Source: Hyphomicrobium sp. (GTDB lineage: Bacteria > Pseudomonadota > Alphaproteobacteria > Rhizobiales > Hyphomicrobiaceae). Taken from it: a DNA stretch of 64,000 nucleotides. The notes beneath the pieces are model-generated. The model was not told the origin of the DNA, searched no databases, and saw nothing but the letters and a program-made list of their open reading frames with translations. Location of the stretch: contig JALHOF010000008.1 in the NCBI GenBank assembly GCA_022843145.1, forward strand, positions 145,735 through 209,734, given 5' to 3'. Position numbers and translations under genes: made by a program. This document shows positions 53,689 through 64,000 of this stretch, piece after piece; the first letter of the stretch is position 1; each line of letters opens with the position of its first letter.

Positions 53689-54510
53689 CTACTCCGCCGC
53701 CGCCTTCTTGGTCGGCACGTTTGCCGCCTTGTTGGCTTGATTGGTCTTTCGCTTAGCGTTCGCGGGCGGTCCAGCCGGCTTCTCGTTACTGCCGAAGCTG
53801 AATAGCGAGGACAGCGGCGCGCTTTCGCTGACGCCGCCGGTGTACGCCTGCAGCACCTTCACTTTCGTTCCGACCTTGGCGATCGAGGCGAGGTGCACGA
53901 CGTGCTCGTTGGTCAGCCGGAAGCAGCCGGACGAGTTCGCCCGTCCGACGGTGCGGTCGTTGTTGGTGCCGTGGATGCGGTAGATGGTATTGCCGAGATA
54001 GAGCGCGCGCGCTCCTTGCGGATTCTTGAGCCCGCCCGTCACCGTGATCGGCAGGCCCGGCACCCGCTTGTGCATCTCTTGGGGCGGCGTCCAAGAGGGC
54101 CACGCCGCTATGCGGCTGATGCGCTCCGTGCCGGACCAGGTGAAGCCGTCGCGGCCGACCGAGATCGGATACTGGTAGGCCTTCTTGTCCGGCAGCACAT
54201 AGAAGAGCTTTTTGCCGGCGGTATCGACGATGATCGAGCCCGGTTCCTCGTTCTGATCGAAATACACGATCGGCGGCTCAGCGGGCTTGATGTCGGGCCG
54301 ATCACCGCCCTGCATGAATTTCGGATAGACCACCGGGCCATAGGATTTCCGGCGCTCGGCGCGCTCCGCTTCCACTTGTTCAGATTTCTGTTTCGCGTCG
54401 CTTTCGTAGACGGGGCCGCGGTCGGACCAGCCCGCTTCCGCAAGGACGGCTGCGGAGCAGAACACGAGGCCAGCGGCCAGCACCGGCAGCGTGACGATGT
54501 AGCGCTTCAT
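53689..54510 (-). CDS. L,D-transpeptidase (YkuD)
   Basis: A 273-residue periplasmic enzyme. A signal peptide (about 1-24) precedes a charged linker, then the YkuD domain (about 90-225: GSIIVDTAGKKLFYVLPDKK) with the active-site pattern HGTNN ... SSGCFRL, catalytic Cys near residue 197. The extension after the domain is Lys/Ala-rich. Such enzymes form 3-3 cross-links in peptidoglycan or attach proteins to it, and Rhizobiales carry many. GGGGGA precedes ATG 54510. Confidence 0.93.
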   Translation of the reverse strand: MKRYIVTLPVLAAGLVFCSAAVLAEAGWSDRGPVYESDAKQKSEQVEAERAERRKSYGPVVYPKFMQGGDRPDIKPAEPPIVYFDQNEEPGSIIVDTAGKKLFYVLPDKKAYQYPISVGRDGFTWSGTERISRIAAWPSWTPPQEMHKRVPGLPITVTGGLKNPQGARALYLGNTIYRIHGTNNDRTVGRANSSGCFRLTNEHVVHLASIAKVGTKVKVLQAYTGGVSESAPLSSLFSFGSNEKPAGPPANAKRKTNQANKAANVPTKKAAAE

Positions 54511-54771
54511 GTAGATCCCCCGTGTCTGACCGCGATGCCGGCCGCATCACGCCAGCTTCCATGGACGGAATATGCGTGTCTTGGCGTCAGCCACAAGCCA
54601 GTCCAACCAATTGTGAACATCGTTATTCGCGACTGTGGCACTCTTGCGCCAACGAATCGCGCAAGCTTCGCGCTTAAACGCGGCGTTTGCGCCGGCTGCG
54701 ACAGCGAGCCCTCTAATCGGAGCCGCATCGGAGTTCACCAATGAGCCAACTCCATGACTGTTCGCGTCGAC

Positions 54772-55674
54772 CTACTTGAGGCCGTTCACAAAGCTCACGA
54801 GCTCTCGGTTGAACCGGGGCGCATCTTCCCAGAACGGCGAGTGGCCAATGTCATCATAGAATGACGCCTGTGCGTTCGGCACTGTCGCGACGAGATACTT
54901 CCCAAGACCCAGGCCGAGAATGCGATCCTTGACGCCGTGCGTCACCAGCGTCGGAACCTTGACGGCCTTGAGTGCGTCCTCATACGGCGCGGGCCGCCGC
55001 AGCCATCCGCGGATTTGTGCCGGGACCATCATGTTGAACGCCAGCATATCCTCGAACTCCGCCGCCGTCGGCTGCTTTTCGAAGCAAGCTCGAATGAAAG
55101 CCTTCGTGGCCTCGATGTTCTTCGCGAGATCGTCCGTGAACGTCTTCGGAATGAGCCCGATGTCCGCACCCAGATTTTCCTTGGCGGCATTGCCTGCCCC
55201 ACCAACGAAGTTGATGCCCGAGATTTGTTCCGAACCGAACTTCTTCAAGTAGTCGCTGACGATGCGCGATCCGTACGACCAGCCCACGAGAACAGGCTTC
55301 TTCAAACTCGCCGCCTTGATCACCGCGTCGAGTTCGTCGGCGAATTTGTCGCCGTTGTTGTAGAGCTTTTCGTCGAGGATCTTGTCCGATCCGCCGTGGC
55401 CGCGAAAGTCGTAGCTGATCATTCTGAACTGTCTCGCGAGCTCCGGATCCTGCAATTGTTTCGCCCATGACAGATGGCTCTGCATGAACCCATGGATGAA
55501 GACGATTTCCTTCCCCGCCGGATTGCCCCACTCCTGCGCACTGATGTTGACCCCATCGGGCGTCTTCACGACAAAAGACTTGTAGGTTTGCGCGTGCGCC
55601 GCACCGGCGCCCAGGATGAACGCAACAACGAGGATGGCGGCGGCGCAGCTCGATTTCGTGATGCGTGCGAACAT
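54772..55674 (-). CDS. Secreted alpha/beta hydrolase
   Basis: A 300-residue protein. A signal peptide (about 1-28: AAAILVVAFILGAGAAHAQ) is followed by the hydrolase fold. The oxyanion region is IHGFMQSH, the nucleophile is the Ser in GWSYG (near 116), the acid lies in the VKDRI stretch, and the His is in DDIGHSPFWED near 278. Similar to haloperoxidase or esterase-type enzymes; substrate unknown. GGGAGGAA precedes ATG 55674, so the ATG four codons upstream is not needed. Confidence 0.92.
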   Translation of the reverse strand: MFARITKSSCAAAILVVAFILGAGAAHAQTYKSFVVKTPDGVNISAQEWGNPAGKEIVFIHGFMQSHLSWAKQLQDPELARQFRMISYDFRGHGGSDKILDEKLYNNGDKFADELDAVIKAASLKKPVLVGWSYGSRIVSDYLKKFGSEQISGINFVGGAGNAAKENLGADIGLIPKTFTDDLAKNIEATKAFIRACFEKQPTAAEFEDMLAFNMMVPAQIRGWLRRPAPYEDALKAVKVPTLVTHGVKDRILGLGLGKYLVATVPNAQASFYDDIGHSPFWEDAPRFNRELVSFVNGLK

Positions 55675-58237
<2,563 letters not shown>

Positions 58238-58291
58238 TGCGCGCCGCTTGATCCCGCAAGGATCATGCCCACATCAAGCGTCAAGCACAAA

Positions 58292-58329
58292 AGAGCGGCG
58301 CTCCAGCTATGGGGCGCCGCTCTCTTTTT
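58292..58329 (+). terminator. Rho-independent terminator of katG
   Basis: AGAGCGGCGC (58292-58301) pairs perfectly with GCGCCGCTCT (58314-58323) around a twelve-base loop, followed by CTTTTT. It lies 54 bases after the katG stop. Confidence 0.93.
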
Positions 58330-58526
58330 GCGGTCGGCCAAGTCAGTCTCCGCCGAATATTCGGCTCGTTCCATCGATCGAGCAATCGACCGGAAGCCGG
58401 TTGTCGTCCGCCCCTCGTGACGGCCAAACGGCGCCTTGACCAAAGCAACCACCCATGTCTGGCTTGTTGACTTGGGCTTGCCGCCGGACGTCATGCGCCT
58501 AGCCGGCAGCCGACTGGAGGAACAAG

Positions 58527-58925
58527 ATGTATCCCTTCGCGCTCGCCGCTGCGGCGATAGCCTTGTACTTCGTGATGGCCGCATTCAGGCGACCGCGCCC
58601 GGCCGAGATCCTGGCGGTCATTCTCTGGGCGGCCTACGCCGTCTACGAGTACTTCGTGGCCAATGGCACCCTATGCGACGCGAATTGCAACATCCGCGTC
58701 GATCTCGTGCTCTTCTTTCCGCTGTTGGGAACCGCAACCTATTTAGCCCTTCAGAAAGAGCCGCGCACAGGTGCCGTCGCGGTTCTCGCGTTCATCTGCC
58801 TCGTCATCGTCGCTTGGCTGGCATCGCTATTCGACAACCGCGCTTTGGCGGTGGTCGCCGACGTTGGTGCGATATTCATCGGCGCCTACGGTATCAAGTC
58901 CAGGGCCACAGCCAAGCGGTCGTGA
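58527..58925 (+). CDS. Small integral membrane protein of unknown function (132 aa)
   Basis: Four predicted helices cover nearly the whole chain (about 2-20, 28-47, 60-75, 83-120). Two cysteines (TLCDANCNIR, CDANC pattern) lie in the loop between helices 2 and 3, on one membrane face. GGAGGAA lies before ATG 58527. It is monocistronic, between the katG terminator and a gene-free stretch. No family recognised. Confidence 0.75.
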   Translation: MYPFALAAAAIALYFVMAAFRRPRPAEILAVILWAAYAVYEYFVANGTLCDANCNIRVDLVLFFPLLGTATYLALQKEPRTGAVAVLAFICLVIVAWLASLFDNRALAVVADVGAIFIGAYGIKSRATAKRS

Positions 58926-59289
58926 CGCCTGCAATGCTTCTCGCGGCCAGCTTGGCGGTGGTTGTGCAGATGGCGCAACGCTTTGCAGCGCACCTCGTTA
59001 GGTCGATTTCGTCCCGAGGCCTCGATCCCCCTGTCAGTCGCTAGCGTGCCCATCGCGTGTCGATCCCGGCTCGTGCGGCGACTGGCCGCTGTAGGGCGTT
59101 GAGCGCGCGTGCCGGTGCTCCCTCCCGATGGGGCAAGCTGATCCAGTGCCATCCTCGATGGCCCCGGCGACACAGCACCTGTGCTCGGCGATATTGCTTC
59201 GTCAACATGCACCGACTTGATGACCTCAAAATTTGTTCGGCACTTGATTGCACTTGATTTAATCCAGATCATGTAACAAAAGAAGTGTC
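58926..59289. other. Gene-free stretch before the Rrf2 gene, with a 10-bp tandem repeat
   Basis: No convincing gene is seen in these 364 bases. Just upstream of the Rrf2 gene is a perfect tandem repeat GCACTTGATT-GCACTTGATT (59240-59259), followed by a less GC-rich segment (TTAATCCAGATCATGTAACA) that may hold the promoter and operator of the Rrf2-methyltransferase pair. Confidence 0.45.
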
Positions 59290-59751
59290 ATGAGACGAGA
59301 TAGCAGATTGTCCGGTGTGCTACACGTCCTGCTGCACATGGCGGAACGGCGTGAGCCTGCTACGTCGGAAGCGCTGGCGAAGGTTATGGACACCCATCCC
59401 GTGGTGATCCGCCGGACCATGGCCGGCCTCCGAGACGAGGGGTTGGTGCGATCGGTTAAGGGCCATGGCGGCGGCTGGACGCTCAGCTGCGACATCACGA
59501 AAGTCACGTTGCGCGACATCTACTCAGCACTCGGGTCACCTTCGCCCTTCGCAATCGGCAACCGGACGGAGTCACCCGGCTGTCTGGTCGAGCTGGCCGT
59601 GAACTCGGCACTCGATCAAGCATTTCGCGATGCGGAGAACCTGCTGCTCTCGCGGTTCGGTGACGTAACCCTCTCAATGCTGAGCGCGGATGTACACCGC
59701 CGCCTTGCGGCTCGGAAGCGCAAATCAAGGCCACGAAAGACCAGATCATGA
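59290..59751 (+). CDS. Rrf2-family transcriptional regulator
   Basis: A 153-residue winged-helix regulator. The helix-turn-helix is at about 5-60 ([20 protein letters not shown] ... [18 protein letters not shown]), the wing has GHGGGWTL, and a dimerisation helix follows (about 105-130). The three-cysteine cluster of Fe-S Rrf2 members such as IscR is absent (only isolated Cys in SCDI and PGCL), so it probably senses something other than an iron-sulfur cluster. The stop overlaps the next gene start (ATGA), so it likely regulates its own operon. Confidence 0.92.
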   Translation: MRRDSRLSGVLHVLLHMAERREPATSEALAKVMDTHPVVIRRTMAGLRDEGLVRSVKGHGGGWTLSCDITKVTLRDIYSALGSPSPFAIGNRTESPGCLVELAVNSALDQAFRDAENLLLSRFGDVTLSMLSADVHRRLAARKRKSRPRKTRS

Positions 59752-60431
59752 ACCAGATCATCGATGGATTTTCCGATCCGCAACGCGTGGCCCACTACAC
59801 TGAGGGCCCGCCTCGCATGGTGCCAGGTTACGTCGACATGCAGCGCATGACCACGCTTCTGCTCGCAGAGCGCGTTGCTGACGATGGCCAGGTGCTGGTG
59901 CTTGGGGCCGGAGGCGGTCTCGAGTTGCGAATCTTTGCCGAAGCCCATCCGCGGTGGTTTTTGTTCGGTGTCGATCCCTCGCTCGAGATGCTTCAGCTGG
60001 CCAAGCAGGTGCTTGGCCCTTTCGCCTCGCGCGTGACGCTGAAGGAAGGCACAATCGACGACGCACCCATCGAACCATTCGATGGCGCGACGTGTCTTTT
60101 GACGATGCATTTTTTGCCTCTGGAAGTACGCCGGCGCACCGCCGCCGAGGTGAGGCGACGCCTCAAACCGGGATCGCCATTCGTCGTCGCCCACTTCAGC
60201 ATTCCGGAAGGCGAAGGCGAGCGCGCTCTTTGGTTGTCTCGTTATGTCAGCTTTGCCGTCGCCTCAGGCATAGAGCCCGAGAAAGCCGAGACCGCCCGTG
60301 CAGGCATCGGTCAGAAGCTGCCCATTATGACGCCCGAGCAGGACGAGTCCATTCTGCGCGAAGCCGGCTTCTCGAATGTCACTCTGTTTTATGCTGGCTT
60401 CACGTTTCGCGGCTGGGTCGGCTACGCCTGA
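59748..60431 (+). CDS. Class I SAM-dependent methyltransferase
   Basis: A 227-residue protein. The SAM-binding motif I reads [15 protein letters not shown] (near residue 50), then [13 protein letters not shown] (motif II acidic residue), [12 protein letters not shown] and the post-motif [18 protein letters not shown]. The substrate is unknown. Its tight coupling to an Rrf2 regulator suggests stress- or ligand-induced expression; small-molecule methyltransferases are a typical partner. Ends before the beta-barrel gene on the other strand. Confidence 0.92.
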   Translation: MNQIIDGFSDPQRVAHYTEGPPRMVPGYVDMQRMTTLLLAERVADDGQVLVLGAGGGLELRIFAEAHPRWFLFGVDPSLEMLQLAKQVLGPFASRVTLKEGTIDDAPIEPFDGATCLLTMHFLPLEVRRRTAAEVRRRLKPGSPFVVAHFSIPEGEGERALWLSRYVSFAVASGIEPEKAETARAGIGQKLPIMTPEQDESILREAGFSNVTLFYAGFTFRGWVGYA

Positions 60432-60567
60432 GGTGACGGTGAAATCTCCTGACGACATATCCGCGTTTCAATCGGCGCGGCGGAAGCCGCTTCAGCGCTC
60501 CGATATCCTTCTTTGTGTCGCGACTGCACGCCGGAAACAGATTGCGATCAGCACGATTGTCTTCCGA

Positions 60568-62910
60568 CTACCGCGGCGGTTGCCCCGGCTTTGAGAATTG
60601 ATGATCGACTGCCGTGCCATCGACATAGAAATCATAGCGATAGCCCATCGTGAAAAAGAGATCCGTCTCCGTTTCCTCGATGCCGCCCTGACGCCGATCC
60701 GTCCACCGCGCGCCGACTTCGAGTTCGAGGCTCCAGTCGCGGCTCACGAAGTAGTTGAACAGCACCGACGGCAGCACGCTGAACTCGGTCAGATCCGACA
60801 GGTCGCCAGTGAGATAGCTGAGCCGCAGCCGCGGATTCACCTTGAGGCCGTCTAAAAGCGGATAGCGTGCACTGAAGTCGATTGCATAGAGGTCGGTCGT
60901 CGAGAGATCGGCATATCGCAGGCCGATGACGAACAAATCGCCTTCTGCCAGCGCATTCGAGGCGATGAGCTGTCCGGCTAGGTAATATTCGTTGCCGGTC
61001 GGCAGCACGGCTTCGACGCCGCCGGACGCCACCGTGCCGTCGAGATTGGTCACCGTCGCGTCGAGACTAAACTGCAGCATTTCGTTGATGGGCCGCGAAA
61101 AGCCGACGGTGGCCGCCGTATACGTCGATGTCCGGTCTAGCGCGAGGCTTTCGGCTTCCGCGAGAGACTTGACCTTCAGCAGCTCGAACAGTGTCGGGAA
61201 CGGCTGCCCCTGCAACGCCGTCCACGTCGAAAGATACGGCGACTTCCGATAGTCGAAACCGGCATGCATCGTGGATTTGTCACCGAGCGTCCAGGAGCCA
61301 CTGAAAATGGCGGCATTCAACGCGTCATGGTGGATGTCGTAGTCGAAGGTTGCGAACGCCGATTTGGTCGGATCGATGTAGCGCAACTCGGCGCCGACTG
61401 CGCGGCGGTCGAGAATGCCGCCGGCCTGCTGCTCGATGAAGAAAACGCTTGCATCCAGTCCACCGAAGAACGGACCGAAATCCAAACTGGCGCCATAGAA
61501 CAACTTCTCGTCCATGAACGGCTCGTCGCGCCGGCGGGCCACCGGGGATCCGACGACGGCGTTGACGCGGACTTGATCCTGCACCCTGAAGCCAACCTGC
61601 GCGCCGTCGAAGCGTCCGAGCACGCCACCGCTGTTGCGGGTCTGGCGCCCGATGCGGGCGTCCGCGCCCCAATCCTTCACCGCGGTTTCGAAATAGAGCG
61701 CTGCGACGCTGACGATATCGCGCTCGTCGTTGTGATCGAACTTGTGCTCTTCCGCGCCCGAGAAGCGGAACCTCGATTTGACGCCGCCTCCCTGCCACGT
61801 CGCCATCAGATCGAGGCTCGACAACAGTTCGTTCTGGTGGACCCGATGGAGATCCGCCTCTTCGTTGATGGCGCGCGGCAGTGACGGGTCGTGCAGCGTC
61901 CGGAAACTGTCGTCGCGGATGTAGAACTGCGATGCGCTGCCCGATACCGTCCAGGTCGAGGGCGCGTCTCGATCTCCTCCACGCGTTCTCTCTTGCCATT
62001 TCGCCGCCCGCAGCGCCGGCTTGGTGGCGTCGTCGGCCGTCGCGATCCCGGCTAACCGCTGTCGGACGCGGTCGGCCGCTTCGCCGCTGGAATAGCGCGT
62101 GAGATAGTCCTCGAGCTCCGCCCTCGCGCCCGGACCATTGCCCTTGCGCTGATAGGCCAACGCCAGCAATTCCTGTGCATCGGCGCTGAACTGGGTCTCG
62201 GGCATGCGCAATACGGTGCGGAACTTCTCTATCGCGACCGCGTAGTCGTTCTTCCGCATCGCCGCCCGACCTTCGTCCATCGCCGCACCCGCGGCGCGGA
62301 TCTGAGCCTCACTTGCTCGGCCGGCGCCGCGACCGGCCGCAACGGCGACCGCTTCTGTCGTGACAATCGGCGTCCAGCCGGCTTGCGACGAACCGGGCGG
62401 CAAGACCGGCCGACAATCCGCTGACGGCTTTTGACCCGAGATCGCGACGATGATGCTCTGGAATTGCGGCCCCTGCGCAACCTGAAAGTGCACCGGCACA
62501 TCGAACTGCACGATAAGCACGGGACCCGCTGCATCCCCGGCCTCGAACTCGATCGCACGCAGGCGACTTACCCGGCCTTCCGGCGCCCGCAAGGCTTCGC
62601 GGCGTGTGAGAATTTCGGCGGCCGCCCGTGCGCGATCCAGAGGCCGCAGCCTGATCCGCAACTCCTGGCCCGACCCCACCGGAAAGTGGCTGGCGTAAGC
62701 GATGCGCAGATTGAACGAGATCTCGAGCTTGTCGCACGCCTTTCCCGAGATGATCTGGGCGCCCGAGAGAACCCGGTCCAGCACAGGTTCGGCTTTGGCC
62801 GACGGCATCGCACACGCCATCAGCGTGGCCGCCAGAGCCGAGCGGATGACGTGCATGGTCGTCGCAGCGCCTGTTGTCGATGGGCGCATCCGAACGTTCG
62901 AATCCGCCAT
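60568..62910 (-). CDS. TPR protein with predicted outer-membrane beta-barrel, coupled to multihaem cytochrome
   Basis: A 780-residue protein. A signal peptide begins near residue 19 (MHVIRSALAATLMACAMPSAKA, shortened here). An N-terminal beta domain (about 45-155: LEISFNLRIAYASHF, LIVQFDVPVHF) precedes TPR-like helices (about 190-285: KNDYAVAIEKFRTVLRMPE, QELLALAYQRKGNG). From about 320 to 775 the sequence alternates in amphipathic strands (SRFRFSGAEEHKF, LELEVGARWTDRR, LFFTMGYRYDFYVD), typical of a large outer-membrane barrel. Start ATG 62910 shares a base with the stop of the upstream cytochrome gene (TGATG), so translation is coupled. The start could also be ATG 62856 at the signal peptide. 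A conduit role with the cytochrome is inferred. Confidence 0.85.
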   Translation of the reverse strand: MADSNVRMRPSTTGAATTMHVIRSALAATLMACAMPSAKAEPVLDRVLSGAQIISGKACDKLEISFNLRIAYASHFPVGSGQELRIRLRPLDRARAAAEILTRREALRAPEGRVSRLRAIEFEAGDAAGPVLIVQFDVPVHFQVAQGPQFQSIIVAISGQKPSADCRPVLPPGSSQAGWTPIVTTEAVAVAAGRGAGRASEAQIRAAGAAMDEGRAAMRKNDYAVAIEKFRTVLRMPETQFSADAQELLALAYQRKGNGPGARAELEDYLTRYSSGEAADRVRQRLAGIATADDATKPALRAAKWQERTRGGDRDAPSTWTVSGSASQFYIRDDSFRTLHDPSLPRAINEEADLHRVHQNELLSSLDLMATWQGGGVKSRFRFSGAEEHKFDHNDERDIVSVAALYFETAVKDWGADARIGRQTRNSGGVLGRFDGAQVGFRVQDQVRVNAVVGSPVARRRDEPFMDEKLFYGASLDFGPFFGGLDASVFFIEQQAGGILDRRAVGAELRYIDPTKSAFATFDYDIHHDALNAAIFSGSWTLGDKSTMHAGFDYRKSPYLSTWTALQGQPFPTLFELLKVKSLAEAESLALDRTSTYTAATVGFSRPINEMLQFSLDATVTNLDGTVASGGVEAVLPTGNEYYLAGQLIASNALAEGDLFVIGLRYADLSTTDLYAIDFSARYPLLDGLKVNPRLRLSYLTGDLSDLTEFSVLPSVLFNYFVSRDWSLELEVGARWTDRRQGGIEETETDLFFTMGYRYDFYVDGTAVDHQFSKPGQPPR

Positions 62911-64000
62911 CAATCCCAGCTCCTCGTGCTCTTGTGACAGGACTCGCACGGAGCCGTTGTGCGCGGATGATCGCCGCTCTTGCCTTCGGCGATCACGCCA
63001 TTGTGGCAAGCGGCGCAACCGCTGATGATCCCGGTGTGGCTCATGCGTGCGCCGTTAAAGGTGGTCGTGCTGCGGTGGCAGGTTTCACAAGTTTGCGTAG
63101 TCGGCAGATGGCCCGTCGGTTTGCCGCGCGCGGTGGTCCCGTTGTGACAGCTCGCGCAGCCCGTGGTGATGCCAGCGTGATTGAACGCCGCGCCGGAGAA
63201 GCTCGCGGTGCTGCGGTGGCAGGTCTCGCACGTCTGCGTGGTCTGCACGTGGCCCGCCGGTTTGCCGCGCGCGGTCGTCCCGTTGTGGCAGCTCGCGCAG
63301 CCTGTGGTGATGCCAGTGTGATTGAACGCCGCGCCGGAGAAGCTCGCGGTGCTGCGGTGGCAGGTCTCGCACGCCTGCGTGGTCTGCACGTGGCCCGCCG
63401 GTTTGCCGCGCGCGGTCGTCCCGTTGTGGCAGCTCGCGCAGCCTGTGGTGATGCCGGTGTGATTGAACGCCGCGCCGGAGAAGCTGGCGGTGCTGCGGTG
63501 GCAGGTCTCGCACGTCTGCGTGGTCTGCACGTGGCCCGTCGGCTTGCCGCGCGCGGTGGTCCCGTTGTGACAGATCGCGCAGCCCGTGGTGATGCCGGTG
63601 TGATTGAACGCCGCGCCGGAGAAGCTGGCCGTGCTGCGGTGGCAGGTCTCGCACGCCTGCGTGGTCTGCACGTGGCCCGTCGGCTTGCCGCGCGCGGTGG
63701 TCCCGTTGTGACAGCTCGCGCAGCCCGTGGTGATGCCGGCGTGATTGAACGCCGCGCCGGAGAATGACGCCGTGCTGCGGTGGCAGGTCTCGCACGCCTG
63801 CGTGGTCTGCACGTGGCCCGCCGGTTTGCCGCGCGCGGTCGTCCCGTTGTGGCAGCTCGCGCAGCCTGTGGTGATGCCGGCGTGATTGAACGCCGCGCCG
63901 GAGAAGCTCGCGGTGCTGCGGTGGCAGGTCTCGCACGTTTGCGTGGTCTGCACGTGGCCCGCCGGTTTGCCGCGCGCGGTCGTCCCGTTGTGGCAGCTCG
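62910..64000 (-). CDS. Multihaem c-type cytochrome with tandem 47-residue repeats, 5' end outside window
   Basis: The frame is open to the window edge, so the true start is beyond 64000. The visible 363 residues hold at least 15 complete CXXCH haem sites, alternating CETCH and CASCH, plus one cut by the edge. Each 47-residue unit reads CETCHRSTASFSGAAFNHAG, then ITTGCASCHNGTTARGKPAG and HVQTTQ. The histidines in FNH and PxGH are constant and can act as second axial ligands, giving bis-His haems. The last unit is diverged (GARMSHTG, CAACH, CESCH) and ends KSTRSWD. Such doubled-CXXCH chains are periplasmic or extracellular electron carriers. The gene precedes and overlaps the TPR/beta-barrel gene. 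No signal peptide can be seen because the N-terminus is missing. Confidence 0.92.
   Translation of the reverse strand, partial: SCHNGTTARGKPAGHVQTTQTCETCHRSTASFSGAAFNHAGITTGCASCHNGTTARGKPAGHVQTTQACETCHRSTASFSGAAFNHAGITTGCASCHNGTTARGKPTGHVQTTQACETCHRSTASFSGAAFNHTGITTGCAICHNGTTARGKPTGHVQTTQTCETCHRSTASFSGAAFNHTGITTGCASCHNGTTARGKPAGHVQTTQACETCHRSTASFSGAAFNHTGITTGCASCHNGTTARGKPAGHVQTTQTCETCHRSTASFSGAAFNHAGITTGCASCHNGTTARGKPTGHLPTTQTCETCHRSTTTFNGARMSHTGIISGCAACHNGVIAEGKSGDHPRTTAPCESCHKSTRSWD
63096..64000. repeat. 141-bp nearly identical tandem repeats within the cytochrome gene
   Basis: About six and a half units are visible. They are nearly identical at the DNA level; the differences are mostly single bases, several at three codon positions that switch Ala and Thr (FNH-A/T, KP-A/T, TTQ-A/T). 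One unit has CAICH in place of CASCH. The array continues past the window edge. Confidence 0.95.

Noticed and set aside
62874..63767. 297-codon repetitive open frame on the plus strand, opposite the multihaem cytochrome
   Set aside because: Its repeats merely mirror the 141-bp units; the minus strand frame has all CXXCH motifs in register.
63096..64000. Tandem repeats considered as a CRISPR or satellite array
   Set aside because: The units are 141 bp with no variable spacers and are coding throughout.

Overview
The window is about 64 kb of a GC-rich chromosome with gene content typical of an alphaproteobacterium of the order Hyphomicrobiales (Rhizobiales). The evidence is the split pntAA-pntAB-pntB transhydrogenase preceded by an aa3-type cytochrome oxidase subunit IV, a CtrA-type box, many genes packed on both strands, and intergenic palindromic repeats of the kind common in this order. 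The genus cannot be fixed from the sequence. No rRNA, tRNA, CRISPR array or insertion sequence was seen.

Layout. 1-10.1 kb is an exopolysaccharide locus: a Wzc/CpsD-like ATPase cut by the window edge, a polyprenyl-phosphate sugar-1-phosphate transferase, a Wzy/WaaL-like polymerase or ligase, four glycosyltransferases and a Wzx-like flippase. 10.4-13.8 kb has a small gene behind a CtrA box, a soluble orphan histidine kinase and a HerA-like ATPase. 14-19.3 kb supplies sugar nucleotides (manC, galU, galE), with a ketopantoate-reductase-like gene behind a palindromic operator. 19.4-24.7 kb holds envelope genes: a lytic transglycosylase, an SGNH-fold protein that appears catalytically dead, rfbC, pssA and psd. 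24.8-30.2 kb has a DegP-type protease, a sigma-54 response regulator and oligopeptidase F. 30.2-31.7 kb is a small accessory patch with an AbrB-Doc toxin-antitoxin pair and a clear double operator. 31.7-36.6 kb holds a Tim44-domain protein, a secreted protein of unknown function, an MFS transporter and an ABC1 kinase. 36.7-40.4 kb is the cytochrome oxidase IV/transhydrogenase operon with a colicin-immunity-like gene inside it. 40.6-45.7 kb has a secreted HEXXH protein, a membrane-anchored unknown and a large LplT-PlsC-Aas fusion. 46.2-51.7 kb holds thiSGE, a CHAD protein, hemH and a less GC-rich DUF1835-like gene. 52-58.3 kb has SPFH/NfeD, an L,D-transpeptidase, an alpha/beta hydrolase and katG. 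59.3-60.4 kb is an Rrf2 regulator coupled to a methyltransferase.

The most striking part is the right edge, 60.6-64 kb. A multihaem c-type cytochrome built of nearly identical 47-residue (141-bp) repeats, each with two CXXCH motifs and two extra histidines, is translationally coupled to a TPR protein with a predicted outer-membrane beta-barrel. This looks like a possible transmembrane or surface electron-transfer unit of unusual repeat architecture. The 5' part of the cytochrome gene lies outside the window.
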